Shown: positions 1 to 9,139 of the stretch, one piece after another
How the letters are laid out: the number at the start of each line of letters is the position of its first letter
Numbering within the stretch: position 1 is the first letter of the stretch
Assembly (NCBI RefSeq): GCF_014197915.1
Contig: NZ_JACIGK010000016.1
Location: 1 to 64,000 of the forward strand
DNA from: Roseospira visakhapatnamensis
Lineage (GTDB): Bacteria > Pseudomonadota > Alphaproteobacteria > Rhodospirillales > Rhodospirillaceae
Direction of reading: 5' to 3'
Length of the DNA stretch: 64,000 nt
Notes under the pieces: generated by a model
Told to the model about the DNA's origin: nothing
Database searches by the model: none
The model's input: only the letters and a program-made list of their open reading frames with translations
Translations under genes and position numbers: made by a program

Positions 1-285
1 GCTCCGGAAACGGCGGTTGTTCACTCTTCGTTCTACGCGATTCCGGACCACCTGTCACCACATGATGTGGTCCCGGACTCAAAGGGATAAGCCTCAAATG
101 GAGGCCCTTCGAGGGGTTATTGGGGATGTCGCCAACCTCATTCTCGATGTCGTCACCATCCGAACCAGCCATGGCGTTCGGTCCTCCATGGAGGCCATGC
201 ACTTAATTTCGTCCATCCCAACGCGGAAACACGGCTGAAGAGCGATCAGATCTCTTGAACGGTCTCGCGAGAACGGCCACAGTTT
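1..285. other. Region upstream of the type III-B operon, no gene recognised
   Basis: I see no convincing coding region here. Two perfect palindromes are visible: a 15-bp one at 57-71 (ACCACATGATGTGGT) and a 12-bp one at 183-194 (CCTCCATGGAGG). They could be operator sites for the operon that starts just downstream, but nothing identifies a regulator. No CRISPR repeat or clear promoter hexamers are seen. Confidence 0.4.
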
Positions 286-2559
286 TTGCTCTTATCGCCC
301 CGCATGAGATATTCCATGACGTGCAATGACCTCGATTGGGACGCCCTTCGGCAGATTTGGCTAGACGACACCGGCGATGCCTGGCAGGCCGCCTTTGGCA
401 GCGAAATAGGCCTGTCAGAAGCGATCCGGTCCCATCTGATGTCGCGAACCCAGCACGCCGCGACCCAATCGCCTTTGTCCGCTAAAGATTCCGTTTCCAA
501 GCTGGTATCCGGGGCCGATGCCGGTCGCTCCCTGGGAAGAAAGGCAACCGACCGGGCCGCCTTTCTCCGTCTCTGGCGGGGCCTGCCGAGCCAAATGGCG
601 ACACCATCGCCGCATTCATCGGACCCAATTCGGCACCAAAGGGATATCAACACCGCACTGGCTGCGGCGGTACAGGCCGGTGACGGGACGGTTGGCCTTC
701 TGACCCTGGCCGCCGGGCCCGTGCAGGGGTTTATTGCGGCGGCGCGCTCTCTTCGCGACCTGTGGACCGGTAGTGCCGTGTTGTCCTGGTTGACGTTCCA
801 GGCGATGCAGCCGGTGATCGACGCTTTGGGACCGACCGCTTCGGTGTTCCCCAGCCTGCGCGGCAATCCGCTGATGGACGTGTGGTTGATTGAGACCGGC
901 ATGGTTCCTAATGGCCTGCTGTCACGCCCCTCGGCAGAGGCCCTGATGGCGCCGAGCCTGCCCAACCGGTGTCTCGCGGTCGTGCCGTGGGGCAAGAACG
1001 GCACCGATGCGGCAAACCTCGCGCGGGCCTGCGAGGAAGCGGCCAAGGCGGCCATGGACGCGGTAGCCTCCGCCGTCCGGCGCGAGATTGACACCGTCTA
1101 TGGAACGCGGTTTCCGGGCTGGGATGGGCTCTGGCACGATCAGGTCTCCGAAATGCTGCATGTCCAGGCGATCGCCGTGCCTCTGGACGTGTCCGATGAC
1201 ACACTCAAGTGCCTGTGCGGCTCCAACCCAACCGACCGCTGGTCCGCCGTGACCGATTTGGCAGCGCGCGTCCTAGCGGCGCGGCGCTCGGTGCGACCGG
1301 TGCCGGTGCCGAAGACCACACCAGCGGCCGGCGCGGTGCCGAAGTGCACCCTTCTGGGCACATGGGAACAGGTCGGAGGCAAGGACTTCTGGAAGACGGC
1401 GCCGAACGGCCTGCGCCTGAAGGGGGTGCGCATCCGCAAGGGAGAGGCATTCTGCGCGCCATCCCTCGTCAAAAGGTTCGCGTTCCCGGCCTTCCTGGAT
1501 CAGGCGTTGGGGTTGGAACGCGCCGATGCCCGCTTCCCGGACACCGCCACGGTTGCGGCGATGGCGTGGCTGGAAGACGCGGACCTGGACTGGCGACTGC
1601 GCGCGGACCGGGGCGACTGGTCGGGCCAGTGGCTGCATTGGAAAACCCCGAAACAGGGCAAGCATGAGGATGACGAGCCCTGTCCGCCTGACGTTTGGGA
1701 AGAAATTGGCGCTGCCAGGATCCGCGCGGCGGACCGGAACCTTGGGGTCGCCCCGGCCTATTACGCCATCCTGGCCGCCGACGGCGACCGCATGGGGGAC
1801 CTGTTGCGCAAGGCCATGGGACCGGCCGAGCACGCCCGAGTATCGGAAGTGCTTGGCCATTTCGCGGTACATAGCGTTCGACCCATTGTCGAAGGTCAGG
1901 GCCGGGGGCGCGTCATTTATGCAGGCGGCGATGATGTCCTGGCCGTGCTGCCGGCCCGCCACGCGATGGCCTGCGCAAAAGCGCTAAGGGATACTTTCCA
2001 TGAGCAAATAGGGGGAACTCTGTCGGTCGGCCTCGCGGTGGTGCATCACAAGGCGGACCTGCGCGAGGCCCTGGACGCTGCGCGTGCCGCTGAAAAGACG
2101 GCCAAGGCTTCCGGCCGAGACCGTCTAGCCCTGACCATCCAGCGGCGTTCCGGCGAGCATGCCACCAGCCTGCTATCGTGGCAGGATGCGGATTGGGTGC
2201 CCCGGCTGACGACGGCATTCACCGACAGTGCCTCGGATCGCTGGGCCTATCGATTGCGCCAACTCGCGGATCCTCTGGATGGTATGGGCGATCCTGACGC
2301 CATGACCGCCGAAATCCGCCGCCAGATCGGCCGCGCGGAGACAAAAGCGCACACGATCCTTGCCTCCGAACTGTCCGCAGCACCGGCCGATCCCGGCTCG
2401 TTGATCCGCGATCAGGCCAGAGCCGCCGTCGTGAACGTCTTCAAGACGTTTTGCGCCGGGCATGTCGATGGACAAGGCGTTCCGTTGTCGAAGACACCTC
2501 TCAAGGCCTTCGCCATGCTTTGTCAGGCGGCCAGTTTTCTGGCGCGGGCGCGGGATTGA
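286..2559 (+). CDS. cas10: Type III-B CRISPR Cas10/Cmr2 subunit
   Basis: Large subunit of the Cmr effector complex, expected to make cyclic oligoadenylate (cOA) from ATP when target RNA is bound. The Cmr2 hallmark GPVQGFIAAARSLRDLW begins near residue 144, a DGDRMG motif lies near 499 and the cyclase motif GGDD is at 547-550, all intact. The first ~140 residues resemble the short Cmr2 N-terminal region, but I see no HD dyad, so the single-stranded DNase activity of HD-bearing Cas10 proteins is probably missing. 757 aa from TTG at 286; ATG at 304 or 316 are alternative starts, and GAG at 306-308 upstream of 316 is a weak Shine-Dalgarno (SD). First gene of a tight six-gene operon; cmr3 starts 14 bases after its stop. 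Confidence 0.93.
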   Translation: MLLSPRMRYSMTCNDLDWDALRQIWLDDTGDAWQAAFGSEIGLSEAIRSHLMSRTQHAATQSPLSAKDSVSKLVSGADAGRSLGRKATDRAAFLRLWRGLPSQMATPSPHSSDPIRHQRDINTALAAAVQAGDGTVGLLTLAAGPVQGFIAAARSLRDLWTGSAVLSWLTFQAMQPVIDALGPTASVFPSLRGNPLMDVWLIETGMVPNGLLSRPSAEALMAPSLPNRCLAVVPWGKNGTDAANLARACEEAAKAAMDAVASAVRREIDTVYGTRFPGWDGLWHDQVSEMLHVQAIAVPLDVSDDTLKCLCGSNPTDRWSAVTDLAARVLAARRSVRPVPVPKTTPAAGAVPKCTLLGTWEQVGGKDFWKTAPNGLRLKGVRIRKGEAFCAPSLVKRFAFPAFLDQALGLERADARFPDTATVAAMAWLEDADLDWRLRADRGDWSGQWLHWKTPKQGKHEDDEPCPPDVWEEIGAARIRAADRNLGVAPAYYAILAADGDRMGDLLRKAMGPAEHARVSEVLGHFAVHSVRPIVEGQGRGRVIYAGGDDVLAVLPARHAMACAKALRDTFHEQIGGTLSVGLAVVHHKADLREALDAARAAEKTAKASGRDRLALTIQRRSGEHATSLLSWQDADWVPRLTTAFTDSASDRWAYRLRQLADPLDGMGDPDAMTAEIRRQIGRAETKAHTILASELSAAPADPGSLIRDQARAAVVNVFKTFCAGHVDGQGVPLSKTPLKAFAMLCQAASFLARARD

Positions 2560-2573
2560 GGGAGAGGCAAACG

Positions 2574-3695
2574 ATGACCATCGATCAAAAGACGCTCACC
2601 CTCTTCCTGGATCCGCTGGACGGGCTGTTCTTCCGCGACGGCCGTCCGTTCGGCGCTGGCAACGCCGCCAACAGCGGCCTGCCGATGCCCCAGACCCTGG
2701 CCGGAGCGCTGCGCAGCCACCTCATGTCGCGCTTGGGGTGCGATTTTGCGGGTCTTGGCAAAGCCCTGCGTGGCGGCGCGGACCTGAAAACCGCTTTGAG
2801 CAATCAGAGCGCGGAGTTGGCGGCCATCGCCGATCTGCGCCTGTCCGGTCCCTGGCTGTTTCGGTCCGATTCCGGAGCGGAGCCGCACGGTGTCGTGTTT
2901 CCGGTTCCGGCGGTCTTGCATCGGGAGAAAACGGACCGGGGCGACGGACCGCTGCATCTCCTGCGGCCACTGAAAGACCCGCCGCCGGGCTGGGACCAGA
3001 CCGCCGCCGCGCCGACCAAGAAAGCCCTTTGGATCAAGACCAACCACCCCACGGAGGCCGTCACCGGGTTCCTGTCGGGCGCGGGTATGGCCGATGTCCT
3101 TAACGGCCGGGTGCCGGACAAGGCATCTCTGGTGTCCGCCATGGATCTGTACGACACCGACCGCCGGGTCGGCCTGGTGATCGGCACCGACACAAACGCC
3201 GCCGAGGATGGTCAACTTCACACCGCCGGCTTTCTGTGTCTCGCACCAGGCGTGCGTTTTGTCGCCCAGGTAGCGGGACTGACGCCCGCTCTTCGCCGAG
3301 TCTTGGAAGACGCACCGGTTCTCGGTTGGGGTGGAGAACGTCGGCAGGCCCAGGTTTCGGTGGAGGACGCGCCCATCCCCGGCCGGCCGGCTCCGCCTGA
3401 CCTGGCGGATGCCGATGGTGCATGCCTGATTCTGACCACTCCGGCCCCACTGGCCAACGGGTGGCACGGGGCGAACTGGACGCCGGTGGCGGCGGCAGTG
3501 CCCGCCCCGGTCGCTGTATCCGGCTGGGATCTGGCACGCAACCAACCCAAACCGACCCGTTTTGCCGCGGCGGCGGGCAGCGTGTTCTTTTTCGACGGCG
3601 AAGCCCCCGAGAGCTTGGCCAACGATGTGTGTGACGGCGAGGACCGGCGCCTTGGCTATGGGTGCGTCCTGAGGGGAGTATGGCGGCATGCCTGA
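2574..3695 (+). CDS. cmr3: Type III-B RAMP protein Cmr3
   Basis: Cas5-like RAMP subunit that caps the crRNA 5' handle in the Cmr complex next to Cas10. The N-terminal LDPLDGLFFRDGRPF is the typical Cmr3 opening, and a glycine-rich segment near the end (RRLGYGCVLRGVW) fits a RAMP fold. 373 aa, a normal family length. The ATG at 2574 is chosen because GGGAGAGG sits about seven bases upstream; the reading frame is open further back into cas10, but that part has no family similarity. The 3' end overlaps cmr4 by 8 bases, indicating translational coupling. Confidence 0.9.
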   Translation: MTIDQKTLTLFLDPLDGLFFRDGRPFGAGNAANSGLPMPQTLAGALRSHLMSRLGCDFAGLGKALRGGADLKTALSNQSAELAAIADLRLSGPWLFRSDSGAEPHGVVFPVPAVLHREKTDRGDGPLHLLRPLKDPPPGWDQTAAAPTKKALWIKTNHPTEAVTGFLSGAGMADVLNGRVPDKASLVSAMDLYDTDRRVGLVIGTDTNAAEDGQLHTAGFLCLAPGVRFVAQVAGLTPALRRVLEDAPVLGWGGERRQAQVSVEDAPIPGRPAPPDLADADGACLILTTPAPLANGWHGANWTPVAAAVPAPVAVSGWDLARNQPKPTRFAAAAGSVFFFDGEAPESLANDVCDGEDRRLGYGCVLRGVWRHA

Positions 3696-4605
3696 GGTCA
3701 TCGACAGTCTTTACATCCAGGCCCTGACCGGGCTGCACCCGGGATCGGGCACGGCCCTGGGGGTGGTGGACCTGCCGGTACAGCGCGAAAGGCACACCGG
3801 ATGGCCGGTGATTCCGGCGTCTTCCCTGAAAGGGGTGATGCGCGCCGCCACCCGTCCAGCGAACGGCGCCGGCCGAGATACCTGGATCGTCGTGTTTGGA
3901 CCGGAGAAGCTGGACGAGGCCGACGACAAACAGGCCTTTGCTGGTGCCCTGGCCCTGACCGATGCCCGCATCCTGGCCTTTCCGGTGCGCTCGCTTCGCG
4001 GCGTGTTCGCTTGGGTCACCTGCCCGGCGGTGCTGGAGCGGTTCCGGCGGGACATCGCGCTGATGACCCGACCAACGACTGTCCCGGCAACGGTGACCGT
4101 AACCGAGTCCCTGACGCCCGGAACGGTGCTGTGCGCCGAGAATAGCCCGCTGTTGATTGGCGAGACGGGCAAGATGATCCTGGAGGAGTTCGACTTCGAG
4201 CGGATGGGCGATCTGGGCGGGTGGGATGATGCCCTCGCGCAGGGGGTGGACCCCGAGGCGTGTGAACGGTTCAAGAAAAACCTCGCCATCCTCCACAACG
4301 ACGACTTCGGCCACTTCGTGCAGCATGCCACCGAGGTTGTGGCGCGCGTGGGCCTGGATGCGAAGACCAAGACCGTCCGCGACGGGGCTCTGTTCTACGA
4401 AGAGGTTCTGCCGCCTGAAACCCTGTTCCACGCCCTGGTGATGGCCGATGCAAGCCGGCGAAAAGACCACCCCATGACGGCCGAGGAGGTTACTGGCTGG
4501 CTGCGCGGCACCGTGCGGGATGTGCGGGACGTGATCCAGATCGGCGCCGACGAGACCATTGGGCGCGGCTTCTGCCGCCTCACCTGGCAGGGGGAGGGCG
4601 CGTGA
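3688..4605 (+). CDS. cmr4: Type III-B RAMP protein Cmr4 (target-RNA-cleaving backbone subunit)
   Basis: Cas7-like backbone subunit, present in several copies per Cmr complex, which cuts bound target RNA at regular intervals. The N-terminal GLHPGSGTALGVVDLPVQRE followed by TGWPVIPASSLKGVMRA is diagnostic of Cmr4. The Asp at about residue 28 (VVDLP) matches the loop aspartate required for cleavage in studied Cmr4 proteins, so target RNA cutting is likely active. 305 aa. The ATG at 3688 overlaps cmr3, with GGGGAGT upstream; the stop is interlocked with the cmr5 ATG (TGATG). Confidence 0.93.
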   Translation: MPEVIDSLYIQALTGLHPGSGTALGVVDLPVQRERHTGWPVIPASSLKGVMRAATRPANGAGRDTWIVVFGPEKLDEADDKQAFAGALALTDARILAFPVRSLRGVFAWVTCPAVLERFRRDIALMTRPTTVPATVTVTESLTPGTVLCAENSPLLIGETGKMILEEFDFERMGDLGGWDDALAQGVDPEACERFKKNLAILHNDDFGHFVQHATEVVARVGLDAKTKTVRDGALFYEEVLPPETLFHALVMADASRRKDHPMTAEEVTGWLRGTVRDVRDVIQIGADETIGRGFCRLTWQGEGA

Positions 4606-5258
4606 TGGGGAGAAGGGGCCGAGGCGGGAAATCCCCCTATGCACACCATGGTAAGGCGGCGGTAACACCCGCGGCTCTAACCCCGGATCGGGCCGAAACC
4701 GTGCCCCCGATATCTTCGTCCGCGACTCCAGGGGCCGCCCCAGCAAGCGCCGCTAGCGCCGCCACCAGCCGCGCCAGCGATCTCGCCCAGCACCGCGCGA
4801 AACACGCCTGGGACACGGTGAAAGCCGCGAAAGCCCTGGACCATTCGACCGAACCCAACAGCGCCAGGCAGGCCGACGACACTCAGGCGGACAAAAAGAA
4901 ATCCAGTCACGCCAAGGCCTTCGGCGGTCAGGCCAAGAAACTGCCGATGCGTATCCGGGCCGCCGGCCTGGGGCAGGCCCTGGCTTTTGTGCGGGCGAAG
5001 GCCAAGCCGGGAACCGAGCAGAAGGTTAACCCCGGCCTGATCCTGTTGCTGGAGCGGCTCGGCGGCTGGGTGCTGCCGCGCCTGGATCCGGCCACGGCGG
5101 CGCCCGTCTCCGACGACGCCCTGTTGCGGGCCATCCTGGACAACGACGCCACCTTCCTGCGCCGCGCCACGCTGGAGGCCATGGCCTGGCTGGAATGGGT
5201 GAACCGGTTCGCGGAAGCGGAGGATTTGGGCGATGACGACACCCCCGAGCACGGTTGA
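4605..5258 (+). CDS. cmr5: Type III-B small subunit Cmr5 with N-terminal extension
   Basis: Small helical subunit of the Cmr complex. The region from residue ~100 onward (AKAFGGQAKKLPMRIRAAGL, then GQALAFVRAKA) is characteristic of Cmr5. About 60-70 residues before the conserved core are low-complexity and rich in Ala, Ser, Thr and Pro, which makes the protein (217 aa) longer than the usual ~120-170 aa. The ATG at 4605 is preceded by GGGGGAGGG with ideal spacing; a GTG three bases upstream is possible. Its 3' end overlaps the next gene by 26 bases. Confidence 0.85.
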   Translation: MGRRGRGGKSPYAHHGKAAVTPAALTPDRAETVPPISSSATPGAAPASAASAATSRASDLAQHRAKHAWDTVKAAKALDHSTEPNSARQADDTQADKKKSSHAKAFGGQAKKLPMRIRAAGLGQALAFVRAKAKPGTEQKVNPGLILLLERLGGWVLPRLDPATAAPVSDDALLRAILDNDATFLRRATLEAMAWLEWVNRFAEAEDLGDDDTPEHG

Positions 5259-7281
5259 CGCCCACACGGGACCGTACATTCCGAAAACAACCCGCGATTT
5301 GCTGGCCCCGGTGCGGGTCGAGCAACGCCATCCGGGCCTGCAACTGGACAAGTTCAGCGCCGGCGGTTCCCAGAAGGACCATCAGGGGCAGGCCGTTCAG
5401 GATGTCTGCAAGACGACCGGCGATCATGAAACGTTGGAGTGGGCCATTCAGAGACGGGCGCCGCTGTTGACGGACGCCACCACCGTCACGGCCCGGACCG
5501 AGGGGCCCTTCACCCTGCACCTCTCGCGGGCCTCCGCGCTGGAGAACGCCGGGATCTGCCTGCATCCGTTGTACGGTTTCGCCTACCTTCCCGGCAGCGG
5601 TTTGAAGGGCATGGCCCGCGCCTGGGCGGAGACGAATGGCGCCTCACAAAAAGAAATCCATGCCGTTTTTGGACGAGTACCGGAGGGCAAGGCGGACAGC
5701 AAAGGCGCGGCTGGCGCCGTGGTGTTCCACGATGCCTGGCCGACCGAATGGCCGACCCTGATCCCGGACATCGTTAACAACCATCATCGTGACTACTACG
5801 AGGACAAGGCTGGTAAGGTGCCTCCCGGTGACTGGATGGGCCCGGTCCTGGTGCAGTTCCTGGCCGTGGCGCCCGGCACGCCGTTCCTGTTCGCGGTGGG
5901 GCCGCGCTCCGAGGGGACCGATCCGGCCCTGGTCACCAAGGCGGTGGAGTGGCTGACGCACGCCCTCGCCCTGCGCGGGGCCGGCGCCAAGACCAACGCC
6001 GGCTACGGCACCTTCGTGCCGGTCGATGCCCCCCGCCCGACACCGGATCCGAACCTCTCCTTCACCGTGACCCTGGAACTGACCAGCCCGGCCTTCCTGG
6101 CCGGTGCCACCCAGGACGGTAAGGATTGCGACCTGCGCCCCGCCACCCTGCGCGGCCTCTTGCGCTGGTGGTGGCGCACGCTGCATGCGGGGCACATGAC
6201 CGTTTCAGAACTCAAGCAACGCGAAGCCCTGATCTGGGGTGACACCACACGCGGCGGCGCCGTGCGGGTGACGGTGAGGCCGGAGGGACCGAAAACCTCC
6301 CCGTCTCCGTTCGACAAGGACCTCATTCGAAATCGGGAGCGCCTGTCATCGCCGGGCAAGGGACATATCCAGGGCTTGTTCTACGCCAGTTACGGCATGG
6401 ATGAGACGGTGACGGATCGGGCCACGCGAGCCAAGACCCGACGCCAACGGTTCTGGCTGCCCGCCGGAACACGCTGGTCCGTCACCCTGATAAGCCGCGA
6501 CACGGGGAAAGACGGCAATCCCGGCACGGCCCTTGATGAGGCGAAGGCCGCCCTGTGGCTTCTGAGCCGGTACGGAGGCGCGGGGTCCAAAGCCCGAAAG
6601 GGATTCGGCTCATTTGCCGACATCGAGGACGAAACCGCCAACCGGTTGGTCGAGGCTGCCAAGGTGCGCAAGCCCTCGGTCAAGGAACCGCCCACGCCGG
6701 CGCTCGAACAGATGATCGCCGGGGAATGGATCGTGCGCGGCTCGCCCTGGCAGGCCATCGACGCCGCTTGGCATGAGGTCGAACAGTTCGCAAGTGCGCG
6801 GAAACACAGCCGGGACAAGGTGGCGCTAGGGCTGCCCCGCCAGATTCACGGTCCCCTCGAAAAAGGCCCACTGAAGCATCAGAACCCGGCGACTTGGCAG
6901 CGCCCGGAACACCTGCGCGGCCCAAAGGGCGACCGCCACGCCGCGCCCTATCACCTGCACGTCGGGCGCCGCCTGGATGGAACACCGGTCCTGCGCTTCA
7001 CCGCCTTCCCCGCCCCCAACCTGCCCGACTCCGACACCAGCCGCGCCATGCTGGAGGCGGTGAGGGACGCGCTGGACGCGGAGTTTGGCGGTGACGTTAG
7101 CTCCGGCCCGGCAGGCCGTCCCCGGCATGGCGGGGGTGGGGGCGGCCCACGCTACCCCCGCAAAGGTGAGGTGGACGGAGACCCGGTCCTGGTCCTGAGG
7201 GATAACGGGGATACCTATTGCGTGGAATTTCCCTGGGGAGACGTCGAGGACGTCGCCAAGGACGACGTGATGTTGATTTGA
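5233..7281 (+). CDS. Fused type III-B RAMP protein Cmr6-Cmr1
   Basis: A single 682-aa open frame contains two Cmr subunits that are normally separate. Residues ~1-270 look like Cmr6 (GFAYLPGSGLKGMARAW; ALRGAGAKTNAGYGTF). Residues ~273-610 look like Cmr1: FTVTLELTSPAFLAGA, then RPATLRGLLRWWWRTLH, SRYGGAGSKARKGFGSF and the late PYHLHVGRRLDGTPVLRFTA segment. A Gly/Pro/Arg-rich linker (about 630-642) leads to a ~40-residue acidic tail with no family I recognise. Cmr1 binds the target RNA 3' region and Cmr6 sits next to it in known complexes, so the fusion is structurally sensible. The ATG has GGAGGA at 5217-5222. No stop or frameshift separates the halves. Confidence 0.88.
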   Translation: MTTPPSTVDAHTGPYIPKTTRDLLAPVRVEQRHPGLQLDKFSAGGSQKDHQGQAVQDVCKTTGDHETLEWAIQRRAPLLTDATTVTARTEGPFTLHLSRASALENAGICLHPLYGFAYLPGSGLKGMARAWAETNGASQKEIHAVFGRVPEGKADSKGAAGAVVFHDAWPTEWPTLIPDIVNNHHRDYYEDKAGKVPPGDWMGPVLVQFLAVAPGTPFLFAVGPRSEGTDPALVTKAVEWLTHALALRGAGAKTNAGYGTFVPVDAPRPTPDPNLSFTVTLELTSPAFLAGATQDGKDCDLRPATLRGLLRWWWRTLHAGHMTVSELKQREALIWGDTTRGGAVRVTVRPEGPKTSPSPFDKDLIRNRERLSSPGKGHIQGLFYASYGMDETVTDRATRAKTRRQRFWLPAGTRWSVTLISRDTGKDGNPGTALDEAKAALWLLSRYGGAGSKARKGFGSFADIEDETANRLVEAAKVRKPSVKEPPTPALEQMIAGEWIVRGSPWQAIDAAWHEVEQFASARKHSRDKVALGLPRQIHGPLEKGPLKHQNPATWQRPEHLRGPKGDRHAAPYHLHVGRRLDGTPVLRFTAFPAPNLPDSDTSRAMLEAVRDALDAEFGGDVSSGPAGRPRHGGGGGGPRYPRKGEVDGDPVLVLRDNGDTYCVEFPWGDVEDVAKDDVMLI

Positions 7282-7323
7282 GACCGGTTGGTCCCGACGA
7301 ATGTTTGAGTGGAGGGCCTTGCC

Positions 7324-8937
7324 GTGCATGAGACTGTGGCGCGCCTTATCAGTTTTGTGGGAACCGGCAACTACCAGCCCGTAACCTATCAGTGGCGCGA
7401 TGATCCGACAGTGCGGGTCACAACGAACCTGATGACCGATGCCCTGGCCCAGTTGCTAATGCCTGCCGAGGTGGTTTGCCTGGCCACAAGACAGGCCGAG
7501 GACAAATGGCGCGCTGACCTGGACCAGAGGATCTCGACGGCAATCGGAATCATGCCCCGTTTCAGCATCATCCCGACCGGACAAACTGAACGGGAACTCT
7601 GGGACATATTTGATATCTGCCGAGAGGAACTGTCACCGGCCGCCCAGTCGGGGCCATTCTATCTGGATATCACTCATGGCTTCCGGCATCAGCCCCTGAT
7701 TGCTGGTGCTGTCTCCGCCTTCCGAACGCTGACGCAGAAACCGCAAGATACCGGTCACAACCCTGTTCACCTCGTCTACGGCGCCTTCGAGGCCAAGGAC
7801 GAGAACGGCGTCGCCCCAATCTTCGATGTCACCTCGTTTCTGGACATCGTGGACTGGGCGCAGGCCATCATGATGTTTCTGCGCACCGGGCGGGGCACCG
7901 ATCTGGTCGATCTCACCAAGCAGGCCGACCAGGACATGCGGCCCGGCATGTCATCCGATGGCCTCACGCCGGCTCTTGCGGGTTTGGCCGATCCCTTGAA
8001 CGCCTTCGCGACCGATCTGGCGACGATCCGGACCGGGTCCTTGCTGCTCGGGTCCGACGGCTCCGACAGTGCGGCCAAAAGGCTCCGGGACGCCATCGAC
8101 CGCATCGAAACAGGCGGTGTCCGGCAGGCGGCCCTGGCCTCGATCCTGGGCCGTCTGCGGGCCATGGCGGACGAACTGTCCCTTCCCCCCGGAGTCTCTA
8201 CCTTGGCAGGGCCGGACGCGCACGCGGTCACCGTCAATCTGGCCAGGCGTTACCTGGAGATGGACCGGTACATGGAAGCGGCGACCACTGCGACGGAGGG
8301 GCTTACGTCGCTGGCTGGAAAGCCGAACGCAGGCAAACCCGGTCCAGACTTCGGGAAAAGCGCTCGGGACAAGGCCCAGAAACGGGTCAACGCGTATCGC
8401 AAGGCTGCTGGCTTCGAAGACAGCGACATTCGCAACGACCTGAGTCATGGCGGGTTCCGAAAAGAACCGTCGGCCGGGCAAGAGATCGCGGATTCGGTCA
8501 CTCGGTTTGTCGATGCCTTCAGCACCCTGACCGCTGACACACTGTCGGCGGCGGTATCCCCCAATCCCTCCTCCGCGGTCTTCCTCAACATTTCCAACCA
8601 TCCGCTGACCAACTGGGATCCGGCGCAGACGCAGGCCGCGCAGGCTCTGGCGCCCAATCTCGCCGAATTGGGCTTCCCCGACGTGCCGCCCGACGCGGAC
8701 GAGGATGACATTTGCACCTTGGTCGACGATCTGGACGCCCGGGTGCTACCCGAAACCACTCACGCCATGGTGCAAGGCGAGTTCACCTTGACCTTCGCGT
8801 TGGTCCGGCGCCTTCAGAAACGAAGAATCACCTGCCTCGCGGCCACCACCGAACGCGATGTGGAGACCGAAGCCGATGGCGGTCGGCGCTATCGGTTCAC
8901 GTTCCGACGCTTCCGGGCCTATGGCAGCCTCGCTTGA
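7324..8937 (+). CDS. CARF-HEPN type III ancillary RNase with C-terminal Csx20-like domain
   Basis: Predicted cOA-activated RNase. Residues ~1-180 form a CARF domain of the DxTHG/Csx1-Csx2 (TIGR02221-like) group: LISFVGTGNYQPVTY at the start, DITHGFRHQP near 115, GAFEA and APIFDVTSFLDIVDW. A HEPN active-site signature RNDLSH (R-x4-H) is at 370-375. A further ~120 residues from 418 (FLNISNHPL, FPDVPPDADEDDI, MVQGEFTLTFALV, CLAATTER) resemble the small Csx20 family, which is linked to cOA degradation; this last assignment is from memory of motifs and is tentative. The GTG at 7324 is chosen because GGAGGG at 7311-7316 is correctly spaced. Last gene of the Cmr operon, 42 bases after cmr6-cmr1. Confidence 0.82.
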   Translation: MHETVARLISFVGTGNYQPVTYQWRDDPTVRVTTNLMTDALAQLLMPAEVVCLATRQAEDKWRADLDQRISTAIGIMPRFSIIPTGQTERELWDIFDICREELSPAAQSGPFYLDITHGFRHQPLIAGAVSAFRTLTQKPQDTGHNPVHLVYGAFEAKDENGVAPIFDVTSFLDIVDWAQAIMMFLRTGRGTDLVDLTKQADQDMRPGMSSDGLTPALAGLADPLNAFATDLATIRTGSLLLGSDGSDSAAKRLRDAIDRIETGGVRQAALASILGRLRAMADELSLPPGVSTLAGPDAHAVTVNLARRYLEMDRYMEAATTATEGLTSLAGKPNAGKPGPDFGKSARDKAQKRVNAYRKAAGFEDSDIRNDLSHGGFRKEPSAGQEIADSVTRFVDAFSTLTADTLSAAVSPNPSSAVFLNISNHPLTNWDPAQTQAAQALAPNLAELGFPDVPPDADEDDICTLVDDLDARVLPETTHAMVQGEFTLTFALVRRLQKRRITCLAATTERDVETEADGGRRYRFTFRRFRAYGSLA

Positions 8938-9094
8938 GAAGTCGTCACGGCACACCCCAACCGCCGGAAACCACATGCGGCGCGTTCCCTGCTGTGTCCA
9001 GGCCGACGTGGCAGCCCACCAACACTCCCGCGCAAGCTCTAGGCACTCGGCGGGCCCAAACTGGACCCATGGCGCGCCGAAACATCCCCCCGCC

Positions 9095-9125
9095 TGCTTC
9101 CCCCATGCTTCCCCCATGCTTCCCC
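9095..9125 (+). repeat. Short 11-bp tandem repeat
   Basis: The unit TGCTTCCCCCA occurs at 9095 and 9106, with a partial third copy at 9117. It lies in the non-coding stretch between the Cmr operon and the left attachment site. No function is evident. Confidence 0.8.
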
Positions 9126-9139
9126 GGGTTTCGCACACG

